Shown one piece after another: positions 23,101 to 38,100 of a stretch of DNA of 64,000 nucleotides. The notes beneath the pieces were generated by a model. That model saw only the letters and a program-made list of their open reading frames with translations. It searched no databases and was not told the origin of the DNA. The stretch comes from Branchiostoma floridae (lineage: Eukaryota; Chordata; Leptocardii; Amphioxiformes; Branchiostomatidae). Made by a program: the position numbers and the translations under genes. Numbering within the stretch: position 1 is the stretch's first letter; each line of letters opens with the position of its first letter. Location: positions 1,473,718 to 1,537,717 of the forward strand of contig NC_049991.1 of the NCBI RefSeq assembly GCF_000003815.2, read 5' to 3'.

Positions 23101-26100
23101 TTCATTTTTGGGATTAGGTGCACTGGTGCACCCAGCTTAAAAGATTGGGTGCACCAAAATTTAAGTAATAACCTAATAGCAAAACCTAGTTACAAGCTAT
23201 CAAATTCTTAAACAAGTAGCATGACAGACATTTTTGTTATCTGTCTAACAAATAGATGTCAAGAATATGATGTATACTGGTATACTTTGGTATCTTTACA
23301 TACATAAATCTTAAAAAGAAAATATTTGGGTGCACCCTGCGCACCCACAGAAAATAATTGGGTGCACAGCTCCAATTTTGGGTGCACCCAGTATTTTGAG
23401 CCCTGACTTGTGTTTTGCGTGATCTGAACTCTTAATCTTGTGATCCTCAACTACTTTGACAATTGTTTGCTATGGATTAACATGTGCTACTGACCTGTAT
23501 GACAGTTCTTGGGGAGTTGGTCTTGTACCAGAGAGGGATTCCCAGAATACTGAGCTGGGCAGACTTGGACTCGTAGGTCTCAGTACATCTCAGTGACAGG
23601 ACGCTGCCACCTAATGTAGGGTAGGAAAATTCAAATCAAACATTCAAACATCAAATGCCTGTTGGTGAAAATACCTGGTTGAAGCCTGTTATATCTATAA
23701 TGTTTTTCATTCCTTACCTGCAGATTCGAGAGCATGGTCCACCATACCAGTTTTGTCAGCATCATAGATACCAATGTGTTTGTTAACAATGGCTCTGATC
23801 CTCTGTAACAACAAAACATGGAAGTAGTGAAGAATTTTTACAAAACAGTAAGTTAGAATAGTAGACTAATTCTTATCCAGTATTTGATTAAAGAAGATAT
23901 ATCTGAAAACACAACAGCTAGAATTTTTCCTCTGTGGAAAAAAAGTCTTGCTGCAGCAACATGGAAAGGCAGTAGGGGGCCTATCATCACATCATTTCTT
24001 TATTTCACCTACATGTATGCCGAGCTGTATCCCAAATATCATACAGATTCATCCATGATCTCTTTTGTTATGCTGTTCACAGACATCAGGGTTGGACAAG
24101 TCCACTAGCCCGATTGTCCAGGGCAAGTGAAAGTGCTGATTGTGCAAGTGCATGTCCGACCCACTTGTCCGTTTGGGTATGTAAGATTTTTACACGACAG
24201 AGATTTTGATATACTTGTTACCGTTCACAGTCATAGCATCAAGCATTGGTCAACACAGAAAAATAGAGCCAACAATACAATAATTCCATTGATGGAATTG
24301 AAAATACTTAGACAAATGTCAATAAACGTCCGGACTAGTGAGAAGTTAGTTCGGGCAAGTAAATTTTCTATATATGTACTTGCCAGATAGGACAAATGAA
24401 GTTCAGAAAACTTGTCCAACCCTGGACATGCATACACGAACGCCTGAAAACATAAGATTGACATACCTCTTCATCCACTGCCACCTCCCCTGAACTGGTC
24501 CGGCTCACGCTGGTCTCCACCTTCAGTTTCTGGGAGACGTTCTCCGTCACCCTGGAGACGATGTCGCTCACCTTGCTGTCAAAGTCAGACTGACCCACAA
24601 AGCGAGATTTGAGCCAGCTGACCAGCGCAGACGAGTCCTCCTGGAGAGCCTGTTGGACAGTGATGGACAGCTGCTGCTCAATCTGGAAATGAGGAACAGC
24701 AAGTTATTTTTCAAGGTCATGACCATTTGTAGAAAAAAATAGTTTCATGTTGATGTGAACAAGTTTGATTAAAATAAACTGTCATCATTCACAACGAAAC
24801 ATGCTATTCCAGTGAAAACTACACAAAAACTATTGTAATTCATACATCATATTAGTCTGAAATGCTGTCTCCAGGACCTGCCTTGGGATGGAAATTTGCT
24901 TGTTGGGATGGTCCAAAATTTTGTCCCATCCATCCCAAAGTCTGTACTTCATGACATGAAATTGATGAAAATGTTTTTTTTGTAAGAAGTTACGAAAGTT
25001 AAGAAATTACAAATTCAGCAGCAAAAACTAACAACATGTGCTCCAAAACAATAAATGGGAAGGAAAAGTGGTAAGACTATTGATAATATCAAATCACACT
25101 AATAATACGTCAAAACTGCACTAAGATAGTGGTCCAGGAACAAAATCAAAAAGCAGAGCTGTGACAAGGGTGAGAAGCAGTAACTGACCAGTGAGATGTT
25201 CATGCTGTATTTCTTGAGCTCCTGATGGTACATATCAGACTGCTGTTGTACACGACCCAGCTCCATCTTAAGGGAGGCCAGCTCGCTCTCCAACCGATGG
25301 ATGTGGTCTAACATGTCTGAAGATGTGCCCACTCCACCACTGCTCTCACTGAGGACACAGGAATCGTTAGGATACAGAGACTTCAAAGTGTTTAGCACAG
25401 AAAGCATTGTATCTTAGGCATGCCTACCATGGCTGTGAGGTAGAAATATAGTAGAGACAATTTTTTTGATTACAAGATGAGCTAAATAATGACATGCTGA
25501 TACATTCTGAATATGCAAGAAAGATCAGGGATTCTTATAATGTTTGAACGCTAAGTCTGTGTAAAAATTTGCCAAAGACCAAAGGGTTTTCTACTGTGTC
25601 TCGTCATGTAATAATCAGTATCACCAATCACGTGACACGTGACAAGAAAATTCAAAGATGAGATATACTGGGTTGAGACAGAGATCGTCTTGAAAGCTCC
25701 CCAAGTAAACTGTTGAAACATTTTGTCAAGAGTTTATACACAGTGAACTCTTGTTAAGCACTGTATGTGGAAATGGACTAGTATAGACTATAGTCATATC
25801 TTATTTCTGACATTTCAGTACTTACAAGGTCTTCTTGTTGGATTTAACTACCCACACAGAGGAGCAATAAGGAACATTTCAACTCACACATTGATTTTCT
25901 GCTTGGCCTCCACAAGTTGCTTGGTCAGGTCCTGGAAAGATGACATGAACGCCATTAGAAACAATGCCAGCAAAGGAAGCCTCCACCATTCCTCTTTAAC
26001 TTTTTAAAGGGGCAATCCACTCCACACGGGAGTGTTATTTTCCGATAGATATTCATTTTAGAAAGTAATAAATGCATACTACTTCACATTATACGATAAA

Positions 26101-29100
26101 GTACCCAGTTGCTCCACGTGCCTCAAAAGCATTCAGTCTTCTACTAAACTCCCCAAGTACCCTCTAATTGAATTAATCCTATGGCTGAATACAATGCAAA
26201 ACATTTAGGTAAGGTTACAAAATTAATTTCAGGATCGCTAATAAATCTCATCTTGTTATGTGTTCTTTGCTATCATATGGGCAATTTGCCTTCTCGGTGT
26301 GCTTAGCGATCCTCATTTATTCCGAAAATATGAACAATAAACAACGTCTCTATGCGTGTAGGGAATGCATTGGTAGGGTCTGCATGGGTTTAGTGAGTGT
26401 CATATCGTTTTACAAAACACACATCGCGCAATTCATCCCAAGGTGAATTCCACAAAATACGGCTGATAATGTATTTATTAACACATTATCTATTGGAAAG
26501 CACCACCCCCTTCTGGAGTGGAATGCCCCTTTAAGATTCTTTCCTTCACAAATGCTGATATCTAAGAACTCTCACCTGTGAGTGGGTGTTGATTGTCTGC
26601 ATCTTGATCTCCAGCATGGCCAGCTGGTTCTCACGCTCTGTGCGTATCTTGTCCAGGTCGGCCAGGATGGCCTGGTCCTGGACGGACACGTCCTTACGGA
26701 GACCCTCCATGTTTTCCTTCACGATGGCGGTGATGAGAGCGATTATCTCGTCTTTACTCATCCCTCCGGCCAGCGCTGCTTCTGACGCACCTGGGATAGA
26801 ATCCACAGTGATGACAGGTTAAAAAGAGCACCACCATCATATGATTTTCCTTGTATATCTTCTAGCAAACTGTAAAAGACCTACAGAAATACCAAGGCTG
26901 GGGAATTGAAAGCTTGGGGATATGATGAACAACAGTTGGCCATCTGCTGCAAAAGACTGAGCCACCAACACCCAGCAAATTGTATGAAGAAAAGGATTTG
27001 CTATACCACAACCATACACCTGCAAAGGCAGGAATAGTGCTGAATAAGACCAATCCAACAAAATTGCATGTTTCATGATTGGCAAGACAAAGATTAAGAT
27101 AATATGGCAAAATGTATCCGAGATACAATTCTTAGATTTGCACAAAGTTGTAGAAATCAGGTATTTTGTTGGTGTGGTCTAAGTTTACTGCTATACAGAA
27201 GAACATACATTGCAATACACATCGTGAAAACTCTCCATTTTGTTTCCCAATATATAGCCCTCACCACCACAAATATATCACAGCTATTTACTTTGAAGAT
27301 TCTGAAGATTGTCAACTTGTCCAATCTCTCCAGAAATTGCAGCTCCGGCTGTGGATTGATTGAAAAGATAATTTTACAATGCTCATAACATTTTTGTTAA
27401 AGTTAGCTAGATGTTTATAGCACTATACAAAGTGCCCTGCACCAAAAAATCTTCTTAATATCTGAAGTTGAATACTAGAAAGCCACCAGCACTGGGAACA
27501 CTGCAACTTATGAGGGCCCAACCTGCATTGTCTGAACCTTTCTCCAAGCGTGTGTTCAGAAATGTACACTTAGTCTATCACCTCAAGGAAATGCTTACTT
27601 TTTGCATCAAAACTTCTTTCTGCTTTGATGATACCTCCTTGAGCTGTGACAAGATTGTGCAAGTAAAAAAAAAAATGTACCATCTGAATACACATGTATC
27701 AGAATGGTAAGGTCTACTGTAGGCTCAAATTTTAGACAAAATATCATGTAGCACAACACTTTTTTATGTCCTACAACAGTCGACATAAACAGCATCATGT
27801 ATCCATTGTTTCAAACTTTATTTCATCATTTGCCACAAACCCGTGTCGCTGGGTGTAAACGGTAGGTAAGGGTGTTTTTCTCAAAGGCCTGATTTCCTTA
27901 GTTCGAGTCCCCTACAATGTTGTACCTTAGGAAAGACACTTAACACTAATTTCCTCACTTCACTCAGGTGAAACTGTGTACCTAGCTTCTGTTCGGGACA
28001 TCCCTTAGATAGGACATTAAAAAGAGGTCCATGTTTGAGGACAGCGACACCTCAAGCATGTAAAAGAACCCACCACACTTATCCTAAAGATTAATTAAAT
28101 CTGTCTGGAAATGTAGCTTGTATAGTCTTCAGAACAAACCTAGTGTAATACGCCATGAGGCAGTTTACCAGGTATGCACTACAGACAAACAAAGCCTGTT
28201 GGTTAGAATGGTACCTACTTTGTTGAGTGCCCACTGCTGGCTCTGGGACCTGGGATGACTGTTCCCATTTCTTCACCACGTCAGCAACAGTTGCACTCAG
28301 CCTCTGGATCTCTGTTCTCATCTCTGAGCGGATCTGTTCTGCCCTGAAGTCATTCAGCACCTGAGGGTACAAGAAGGGCATAAGAGGTAATCAGAACCTA
28401 ATGACTAACACCTCAGTTGCTAAGCCGAGTACACGGGCTTGTACATAGAAAAACTAACGACTATGTACCTAAAAGTAAAGGAACATTGATTGTCAATACA
28501 ACCAACTTTTGGTTTAGTTTGATTCAGATCTCCATTAGTGACTGAAATGTTACTATTCTTCATGGAGTCTGGGTGAATTTGCATCTAAACTTCACTTTTC
28601 TTCAATGAAAAATAAATAAATATGTGTTTTATCAAAGATAAGTACCATCACCACTAGTACAATGTCATGCTCTTGTTAGACATATACCGGTATATGATAC
28701 AGATACAGAGGTAGTCAAAACTGCTCAAAAGACCACTCAGCAAAAAAAATTTGGTCTAGTGTAGACAGGTGATCACTACATACAACATTCTTAAAGTCTG
28801 TGTGAAACAAACAAACAAACAGTTGTGACATTGGCTAGGTGGTCACAAAGAGGTGGTCACTTGTACAAGTTTGACTATGGATTATTCACAAAACGATATA
28901 CGACATTAACGTTTCTTAATATATATATATCATAGAGCAACTACAACTTGCTAGCCGCCATGCTAGATAGAGATGCATGGTCAGACATCGTTAATGGCAC
29001 CTCATATGAGGATGAACTGAACTGATAGAGCCAGGGTTATTTGAGAGCCAACATGCGTGTTATGCTTCCCCATGCACCTTTTCATGCATAGTCATGTGCA

Positions 29101-32100
29101 GCCCACGTACTGGTGCCCCAGCTCCTGTAGAGGAGGACCATGGTAGCCAGGCCAGCAGGGCTCCGGGGGTAGAGGCTACAGAACTCACTACTCCTGTCAG
29201 GAAACTCAGGGGCCACAGGTAGTACAGACCTGGAGAGAACCAGAAAAACAACATCATAAGTGTATCATCCCTTTTAGGTCCCCTTTCCACTAGACGGTGA
29301 TTGCTGAGTGACCATACAGCGTCCCAAATCTGATCTGTCGAGCCCATGACTTTTCAATTTGACAGATGGAAAAGTATGATTCAAGAGACAACAAAATGCA
29401 CAAAGTTCTTTATCTATGAAATCCACTGAGTGACGTCTAAAGTCTTTGGTCTCCTAGCAGTCACCAATCAGTGGTCACCATCTCTTAGTGGAAAAGGGAT
29501 GTTAGTGCTATGATATATGAATCCTTAAACCAATTCTGTGACTCAAACTTTTACAAAATCCGAACAATTCTATTTCCTCTCCCTTCCATACTTTTTTAGA
29601 AGCTTTAATTTGCCTGACTGTGGTAAAAAATAAGTAAATGTGGGAACATTGTGTTTTACTAAGGAATAAGTAAATAGGTAGTAATTAAGGAAGACTGACC
29701 CAGCAGTAGCAGCAGCAGTAACAGTGGCAGTAACAGGAGCCTAAGAGGGAAAGCTCCTGCACCAGCAAACACTGCCCCCTTCCTGTTCATTATGGTGTTC
29801 TTCAGGATGGTTACTCTGTGGAAAACATACACATGGAATCGTTAACTAAGTATTGAAGTAGATTCCAAGGAAATTTTACCACTGCTTGCTTATTATGGAA
29901 GTGTTTCAAAAGCTTTACTTGTCTCTGGTACAGATCCTAGATGTCAGATTATTTTTCATTCGCGTATATCATAAGAGCAGTAAAAAAACATGTGCACAAG
30001 TGGCTAGAAACCAGCGTTCCCGCCAGGCATACGTCTTTACGTCTTTGAACGCATTTATTTCTGGAAAGACGCATTCGGCTCGGCTGAATGCGTCCATAAA
30101 AAAATCTGAAAGAAAGGCTGACCTGAACCACCCGTGTACAAAATGTATCTGGAATCTTTACAAAAATCTGTTTTTATAAGAAGGAATCCTACCTTTACAA
30201 TTTATACTTCAAATTCTTCAATTTCCGGTCATCCCAGTAGTCTGGGCATGGGGCGGAGCGCGGCACGTGTTACAACTAGCGGACCCATGTACGACACACC
30301 CAGCCACGCGCCAGTCTGAGCCGTCCGTTGCGCAAAGTAATTTTTTGTAGTCCGTGAAATACATCTGACAGTCAGCATTCTTTAACACTCGAAGAAATCT
30401 TATACAGATTTTATATTCTGATATTAACATGATACTTACTTGTCCTCAGTTTCACGTATTTGTTAAAGATTTGTGGGTAATACTAGTATTGAACAAACAA
30501 ACTGTTCTGCTCGAGTGCTGCACATCTCAACAAAAGTTCTCACGCTGTGGGCAGTTGATTGGCAGTCGGTATCTTTGACAACAGGCCGCCGGCGCCAAGC
30601 AGTCAAGATTGGCCACCAGGTCCAAATCCAATCATCTCAAGAACCAATCAGCGTTTGATAAATGTAATGTTACACTCTGTCATTGGTCACCGGGAAAAAA
30701 CAAAAGTTACCGAGTATTAGCGCACGTGACGTTGGTAGCCACCCGTGTCGTCTGGCAACTTGAGTTTCTTCCCTAGCTGCTAACAATTTACTATTAAAGT
30801 TTCCCCATTTATCCAAGTTAAAAAAAAACGGTGCGCGGTAAATAAGTGAAGAATCCAAAACTATACACTTTATTTCTTATTTACAAAATTTATTTTGTTT
30901 CAAAAAGACAAAATTTGCGGCAGAAAAGGGGCAAGCGTCGATCGAGTCGGCTGTGCACTAGCTTTGGCCTCCGTGGCACATGGCGCGGCACGCCCCCCTC
31001 CCCAGACGGACCGTCGATGGCAGCGCCCAGCACGTTGGGACGTCTTTCTGGCTACTGCTTCAAGGCTACACCGGCACAGATCACTGCCAAAGAGGCAACA
31101 GATCGTCCTCCTTCGAGTAATGTATAACGTTCTTGGTCTATTTAAAAAGAAATCCAGCCAAAGATTTCACGCCGAAAACGGGGTTACCTGAGGTAGCAGG
31201 AAACAAACGCACGCTCGTGGAAAATGACGGCCAGCCTTGTAAAACCCCACCGATTCGAAAAATTTGAGTAAAATAATCGGGCAAAATAGAAAAAAACACA
31301 GCGCCGTTATTTTATCGTCTCGGAAAACTATTTGATGTGGGAGGGCAGACATCTTTTTATTCAATGACGGAAAAAAATTGGCATAATTTTTCCATGGGCT
31401 GACGAACTAGCTAGAGCCCTGTTTCGAAGCATCAAAAATCCAAAATTTTCATATAGACATGTCTGGACAAATAAAATCCGGGCCAGATCACGGAAGGCTG
31501 ATTCCCTGTGCTTATAGCTTTTTTAATATAACGTATTTTGATGAAGAGGGTGGTCGTCGATAACTGAAAATGGGAGTAAAAGAGGCAACCGACATCCAAT
31601 TCCAAGTGCATGATTATCCACTCAAATTGCAGGAAATTGTGTTCTAGAGGGTTTGAAAATCCAAATTTTCCCGGGGGAGCATGCCCCCGGACCCCCCTAG
31701 AATAGAATGCGAGCGCCCCGCGCCTCCGGCGTTCGTTACGCCCCTCCAAAATATTTGGACGCATATGCTCGTTACGCCCCTCCAAAATATTTGGACGCAT
31801 ATTTTCAGAAACCTGGCGGGAACGCTGCTAGAAACCCATATGGATTTTTGTGGGCCTCCCTCAAAATATAAGGATATGAGAATGCTAGCTAGTTGAAATT
31901 CAGAAGTACAATATATCTACATACATCAGAAGCTCACACATACAAAGTCTAAAAATCTATGAAATAGAATATGAGAATTCTAGTGTAACAGTTGTACTTA
32001 GGGTATAATAATACATAAAAGTTAGTACAGTTACTGTAAATCATACCAAATGCTTAACAAGTACACTGTGGATAAAAGTGACCACTTGAATAATTTCTAA

Positions 32101-35100
32101 AAACTTTTTCAAGAACTTTTTTTAAGAACCATTTCTTCAGACAGTTGTTGAACCCACCTGGAGAGTATCCAGGCATCCAGCATCATGACAGTGGTGACAA
32201 ACCAGTACACAGGTGTTCCCACCAGCCACCATAGCCACCAGAACAGGCCAACTGTGGGACACACACATGCACAACATGGGTTAGCTTCTCAAGGCTTGTC
32301 CTTGTATGATTCAAACTCTTTAAAAAAAGCTTGATATATTATATTAAATATACTGCGTATGGCAACGCTAATCTCAAAAGAAACACAGCAAAAAAAGCTT
32401 TAATTTACACTGATCCCTTGAAACCAGGGAGAAAACAGCCATGACGACTGTTTAAAGAGAAGAAACGTCCCCTAAACAAGAAACCAGGGCTGTCCCCAGC
32501 TTTAAATTTTTTTCCATCCCACTCGTTGTTTAAGAGGCCATGTCATTAGTTTTCCTTTTTAAACGTGTCGTTTTAAGCTCATGGAAATTTTCAACAGTTT
32601 CATGCCACGAAATTAGGATTTTGGGGACAGATGGGATAATATTTTTTGTCCCAACAACCAAATGTCTTTGGGTCCTGGAGACAGCCCTGCAAGATATTCA
32701 CTTTCAAGGGCAGACCACTCTACCTTAACCTTCTCAATGCTGAAGTAGCCTTTAGGTAGTAAATTTGTACTGTTCATAGGTTCAGGCAGCAGGGGAATGG
32801 TTAAGGTATGGCCATACAAACCAAAGTTTATAGTTGTCATCCATAGGATCATGTTTGCATGTCCTATTACATTACAACATTCAAGTTTATTCATTATTCA
32901 GTATTTTCTTGCTACTGGTCCTAAGTAGACCACCAGCCTTAAACCCTGCATCTCCTCAGCATTGCCTCCAAATCTACAGCATACCACTTTGCGTCCCACC
33001 ATACCACAATATCTGCAGCCCTATAGTCTATGCAGTGTCACCGTGCTTTAACTTATCATCACAATTTTTGTACCTTTCTGTTTAGACTGAGACTTAAACT
33101 TTCCAACAGACACTCCTAAAAGGTAAAGATAACACATCAAACAAAATGAATTTATCAAAAACCAAAGAAATCTTGCTGCATTATAAAAAAGGACCAATTT
33201 AACATCATCATCTAAAACTACATAATGATTGTGCATCATAGGTTAGACTGGACATTTGGATTGGAGTTCAATACTTCTCAACAGGTAAGAGAAATAAATG
33301 AAAGTGAATACATACTGAATGGCATTGTTATCATCTGCCATATGGTGAGTCCACCCCCAGCTGTCTCACTATAACTGTAGGCTGAGTCTGAGTAGTCACC
33401 ATACTCCCCGTCTGACTCGTAGGACAGCCTGTCCTGGGTAACAGACTCGGACTCTGGGGACGGACAATACAGGGTTGTCACGAACATGCAAATAAGCTAA
33501 TGTCCAACAACTTCAAACTTGTCACGAACATGCACATAAGCTAATGTTCAACAACTTCAGCCTTCAAGTTCTTAGCTTATAAACACAAGGTCAGATCATT
33601 TTATACTATGATAAAACAGTATTTTTATACTATGATGGGTAAAACAACTTTTTGCTAAGTTGTTAAACATTGGTAACATTTTAGGAAACAAACATTGGAA
33701 ACATGTTAGGAAATAAACCAACAAGGAATGTTGCTATAAGCAGTGCAACACTAACTGTACAAAAAATGATTAGAAACAGACTTGTGGATTCAATTCAGCC
33801 ATAAAGGTCACTGTCACACATTCACAAACACTATACAAGAACCAAACACTAAAAAAAGGCATCAAAAGGGTCTTGGTCCATCTGTAATATGTAAGTTTGG
33901 TCCAAGAAACCAACCAACTGTTATTTCAACCATCAAAATAGAACTATCGTACTATGAACCCAAGGAAAAGGAGTTAAATGTAATAGAACAAACACAACTT
34001 TGGGTTAACTTATTAACTAACACAACTTTGCATTAGCTTATTAACTAACTATAACTGACAGAACTGCTCACCAGATGAACCTTCCTCATCTTCATCAAGC
34101 CCTGTATCGAGGGTGATTCCAAAAATATTTTGAATTCTCAGAAACAGAAAAAAATGGCTTTCAAAGTAGGCTGAAGGGCATTTAGAAATGTGCACCACAA
34201 GATATATGTACTGTAATAATAGTGTAATATTCTTCCTCCAAAAAACGTTTTTTGAAGTTATATAAGAAATCTACTTTAATTTGCTTTTGTGATAGTGTTA
34301 ATGTGATACAAATTTAAATATCTATTTTCATTAGTCAAATGACTGTACAGACCTAGATAGTCCCTGACCAATTATTTTAGCTAACAACCTACAATGTACT
34401 GTAATAATAGTGTAATATTCTTCCTAAAAAAAAAAACGTTTTTTGAAGTTATATAAGAAATCTACTTTAATTTGCTTTGCGATAGTCTCAATGTGATACA
34501 AATTCAAATATCTATCTTCGTTATTCAAATGACTGTACAGACCTAGATAGTCCCTGACGAAAAACTGTTCCATGATGCTATCTGAAACGACCACTCACAA
34601 GACTCTATCCAGTTGCTTGGGTAACCTTTGTACTGTGTACCTTGCAGGGATCTAGCCAGCTCGACATTTTTTTCCGTCAGCCAATTCCCATTGTCGCAAA
34701 AACACTATTCCAGGAGTTAGAGAGACTGGACTGAGATCTTGAAAAACGGGTTTTCATGAGATTATCGTATGCGAAAGGGCCTCGACACACATTGTCAACA
34801 ATCATAACAATAGCAAAACAAAAAGTGTGTGGCTTTTATGGCCGTGGACGGCGTCCCCAAGCAGCCTGTAGCTTCCACCAAGGAGCTTTTATCAGATTTT
34901 TGTCCGTCAAAGTTGACGGATTGGTTTTTAAATTTTTCCGTCACACGCAGCAAATTTCCGTCAATTGACGGAAAAACGGACGCTGGCTAGAGCCCTGGTA
35001 CCTTGTATCCAGGATGTCTAACCTTTAACAATGAATGTAACTTACCATACAGTTTGGATAGAGTCTTCTCAGAAGCCATGGACCTGTCCGTAGTGCCGTA

Positions 35101-38100
35101 GATGGACCCAGCCGTGACGTCCTTGCCGCTGTGTCTCCTCCTGGCCCTGTTGGTACTGCGAGACTCTTTAGTCTTGCTTTCTGAGTAGCTGTAGGAATCC
35201 CCCGCAAAACTGTCCTCAATGATGGAGTCATCAAACTTGGACCTGAGTGTAGAGCGAGTATATATTACATTACAAGATTCCTTTATGGTACCGTCATAGA
35301 TGCCGCATATATTCCAAGCTTTTACGCAGTTTCTTAACTGTTTTCTTATCCTCTGATGCACTACTCATCTGTATTTCAATAGTTCCTGCGTCACTTTGTA
35401 AGTAGACCAAGAGCCAAACCATACTTCCAAATCTCCAAGTACTCAACTACACCAATTCCACCTCACATTTTGCTATTCTTTCTTTCTTCCTTTAGTACCT
35501 GGGATCATTTTGTTGATCAATATGGCTCACTCTTTATTCAACATCCTATCCGAGGGACTTCCCTAGCCAAAGCTAGGTACTCATTTTTACCTGAGTGAAG
35601 TGAGGGAAGGGCACAAGTTCGGTGACATGGTAAGGTTCAAACTCGGGACCTATTGGGCCTGAGCCCAATGCGCTGCCGATTACGCCATGCGGTCTCACAA
35701 TTCTGCAATGTTCACACAACTGCAAATGAACACGAAGACAAACAAATACACCAACTGACTACAATATGTCCATCTTCACAGACACAGAAGGTTTCTGGCT
35801 TGTCTCTTACTTGGAGCTGCTCCTAAGTCCTCTTCTCATCATCTTAGGAGTGTCATAAGCCTCCTTTATTGTGTCCAGGTCCTGTACCTCCTCCACTTCC
35901 TGTTTCTCCAGCCACCCCAGCACTGAGCGCACCTTCCGAAGGATGTAGATGGGGAAACGGTAGCTCCCACTGGTAAAGAGAACAACATCGTTACTTCTGC
36001 AGCATTGGTAACTTGGAATAGAATATAATGTTTTATTGGGAAGACTCTCGCTGAAGTCCGTATGTTTCCAGATCGTAACATGTAAAACTACAGTTCAAGT
36101 GAGTCTCTCTGAATCCTTTTGTTTTAGATCCAAGTTATTTCCTGAACGTGACATTAGTCAGCATACAACTGTAGACTTACCTCTATTAAGGAGATTCAAG
36201 TGTCTTTCCAAGTTTGCAAACGTCGTGCTGTCTTTATTCTGCTTTACTTAAAAAGATATGTTATGTCTGTGTCAAGTTCTTTTCTTCATATTCGTATATT
36301 CCGTACATGTATAGATCCTACCACTGCTGTCACAGTATGATAATCAGTAAGATTTGTTGGAATAAAACCAGACCAACCAATATGTTTTCCTTTCTTTTGT
36401 AGAAAACTAATAATTGTAGTCCAAACAATTTGCATATTCCATTCAGGTAGTCTTTAAGTTAGAAACACTTCAATCTGTTAGGAAGTACGTATTGGTAGCA
36501 AAATCAAACAGAAGCCAGAGATAAAAAGATAGTACTCAAAAGTACAGTATAGCTGGAGTTTATCCAGTGATATTATAGCCTCCACCTGGGTTAGCAATCA
36601 GGTAAACATATCTTACCATCATTTCTAAAGATGTCCAGATCAAAAAAGTATCAAAATTATGCAGATTACAGAGGTTTGTCACCAGAATATATCATATAAG
36701 ATGAACCCTTTGTGGCATAGTTATGAGACTACATGTATATGGCTTAAATGTATATGTGCTGTGTTGAATCCTTCAAGAATGCTATAAATGGAGAATATGT
36801 ACTACACTTTTCAAGAGCCTCAGACTATTTCCTGGCTTATACTAATTATAATACAACTAAAAATGATATAGATCAGATGACCATCGCACAATACAGACAG
36901 TTAACCATATAACCCACTGAACAAGAACCACGCATTATAGACAGTGTCACTCATAGACACATGGAGTACTGTTATGCATGAAGGAACTAAAATGAAGTTA
37001 AAAATTTCCTTGTCCCCGCAGTAACCTTAAACCCTGAAAACCCCAAAAAGATATAACATGATCATACCCCAGCACACGCCTGACGATACCCAGCTGAGAA
37101 ACATCTTTACCACTCACAGATATACTACTGCTGGGGAGAAAAAAGGATACAAAATTTCAACCTAAATTATTTCAAACACACTACACAGCAAATCTCCTTT
37201 TAATGTGACATTATATATTCTCAATTATATGGTTTAACTTATGTTAAAAGTTATATTTCTAGCTATTTGTAAAGGATTTGATCCCGACCCAAGTGATTTT
37301 CATATACTTGGCATTTACACGATAAAGTGGCAATGAGACATCTTCCTGTGAATATGAAATATAATCATAATCATCATTGTCATTATCATTAAAAAGAATA
37401 GGCATTTTCCAAAAAAAATATAATGCACAAAATTACAAGCTAAAATGTTGACTGGACTCTGCATGTGCTAATAACAGTTAGTAAAGGTGTATGGGTTTCT
37501 CTTTGACTGCCCTTGGTAAATGAAGGAGGTTAAAGAGTAAACTAACCCCCTGGGACAACAAACACTACAGGGGTACTGTCAATAAACTTATTTACAACTT
37601 CACACCTCTCTGATAACGACCTCAATAGACTTCTGTTGTACTAAATAAAGCCAGAGAAAAGAATCGTTTTAGCACAATAAACAAAGCTGAATACACATTT
37701 CTTTGAGTTCTTGATCTGGAAAAGCTGTGGTTCCTACAGAAATATACTTGTATAAGGACATCCAAAACATTAAAATGATTACTTTTTGTCAGACACAAAA
37801 TATGTCACTACCTAAAGCTAAGGTAAGATGAACCTTCCTTCCTTCCCAACTTGGTGAAATATCAACATTTCTGTAAGACAACCTTAGTGAGATTCATCCA
37901 ATACAAGATAGACAACAAGCAAGTTTATACTGACAATATGGGGAACAGATTACACACAGAACAGAATGTGTGTGGATTTTGTAGGGATCTAAGTTTGTGT
38001 ATAGGATAAGGGATTTAGTTGAAAAAATGGTATGGAAAGCCACAAAAAAGTATGGCATTGACACTGATAACAACTGCACATAATAACACAATTTTGAGAC

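Larger units (their letters stand above)
30012..31827. mobile_element. 1.8-kb hAT-like non-autonomous transposon with perfect 8-bp TSD
   Basis: The 5' end CAGCGTTCCCGCCAGG and the 3' end CCTGGCGGGAACGCTG are exact inverted repeats. CTAGAAAC flanks it at 30004-30011 and 31828-31835. No transposase frame was seen. The interior is CpG-rich, carries several CCAAT/ATTGG boxes, and at 31640-31700 contains the AATTTTCCCGGGGGAGC-type segment found in the TAGCCAG-end family (6758, 57813). A TGACGG...CTAGCTAGAGCCCTG end near 31370-31416 suggests a nested or chimeric related element. It sits in a SUN intron. Confidence 0.85.
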
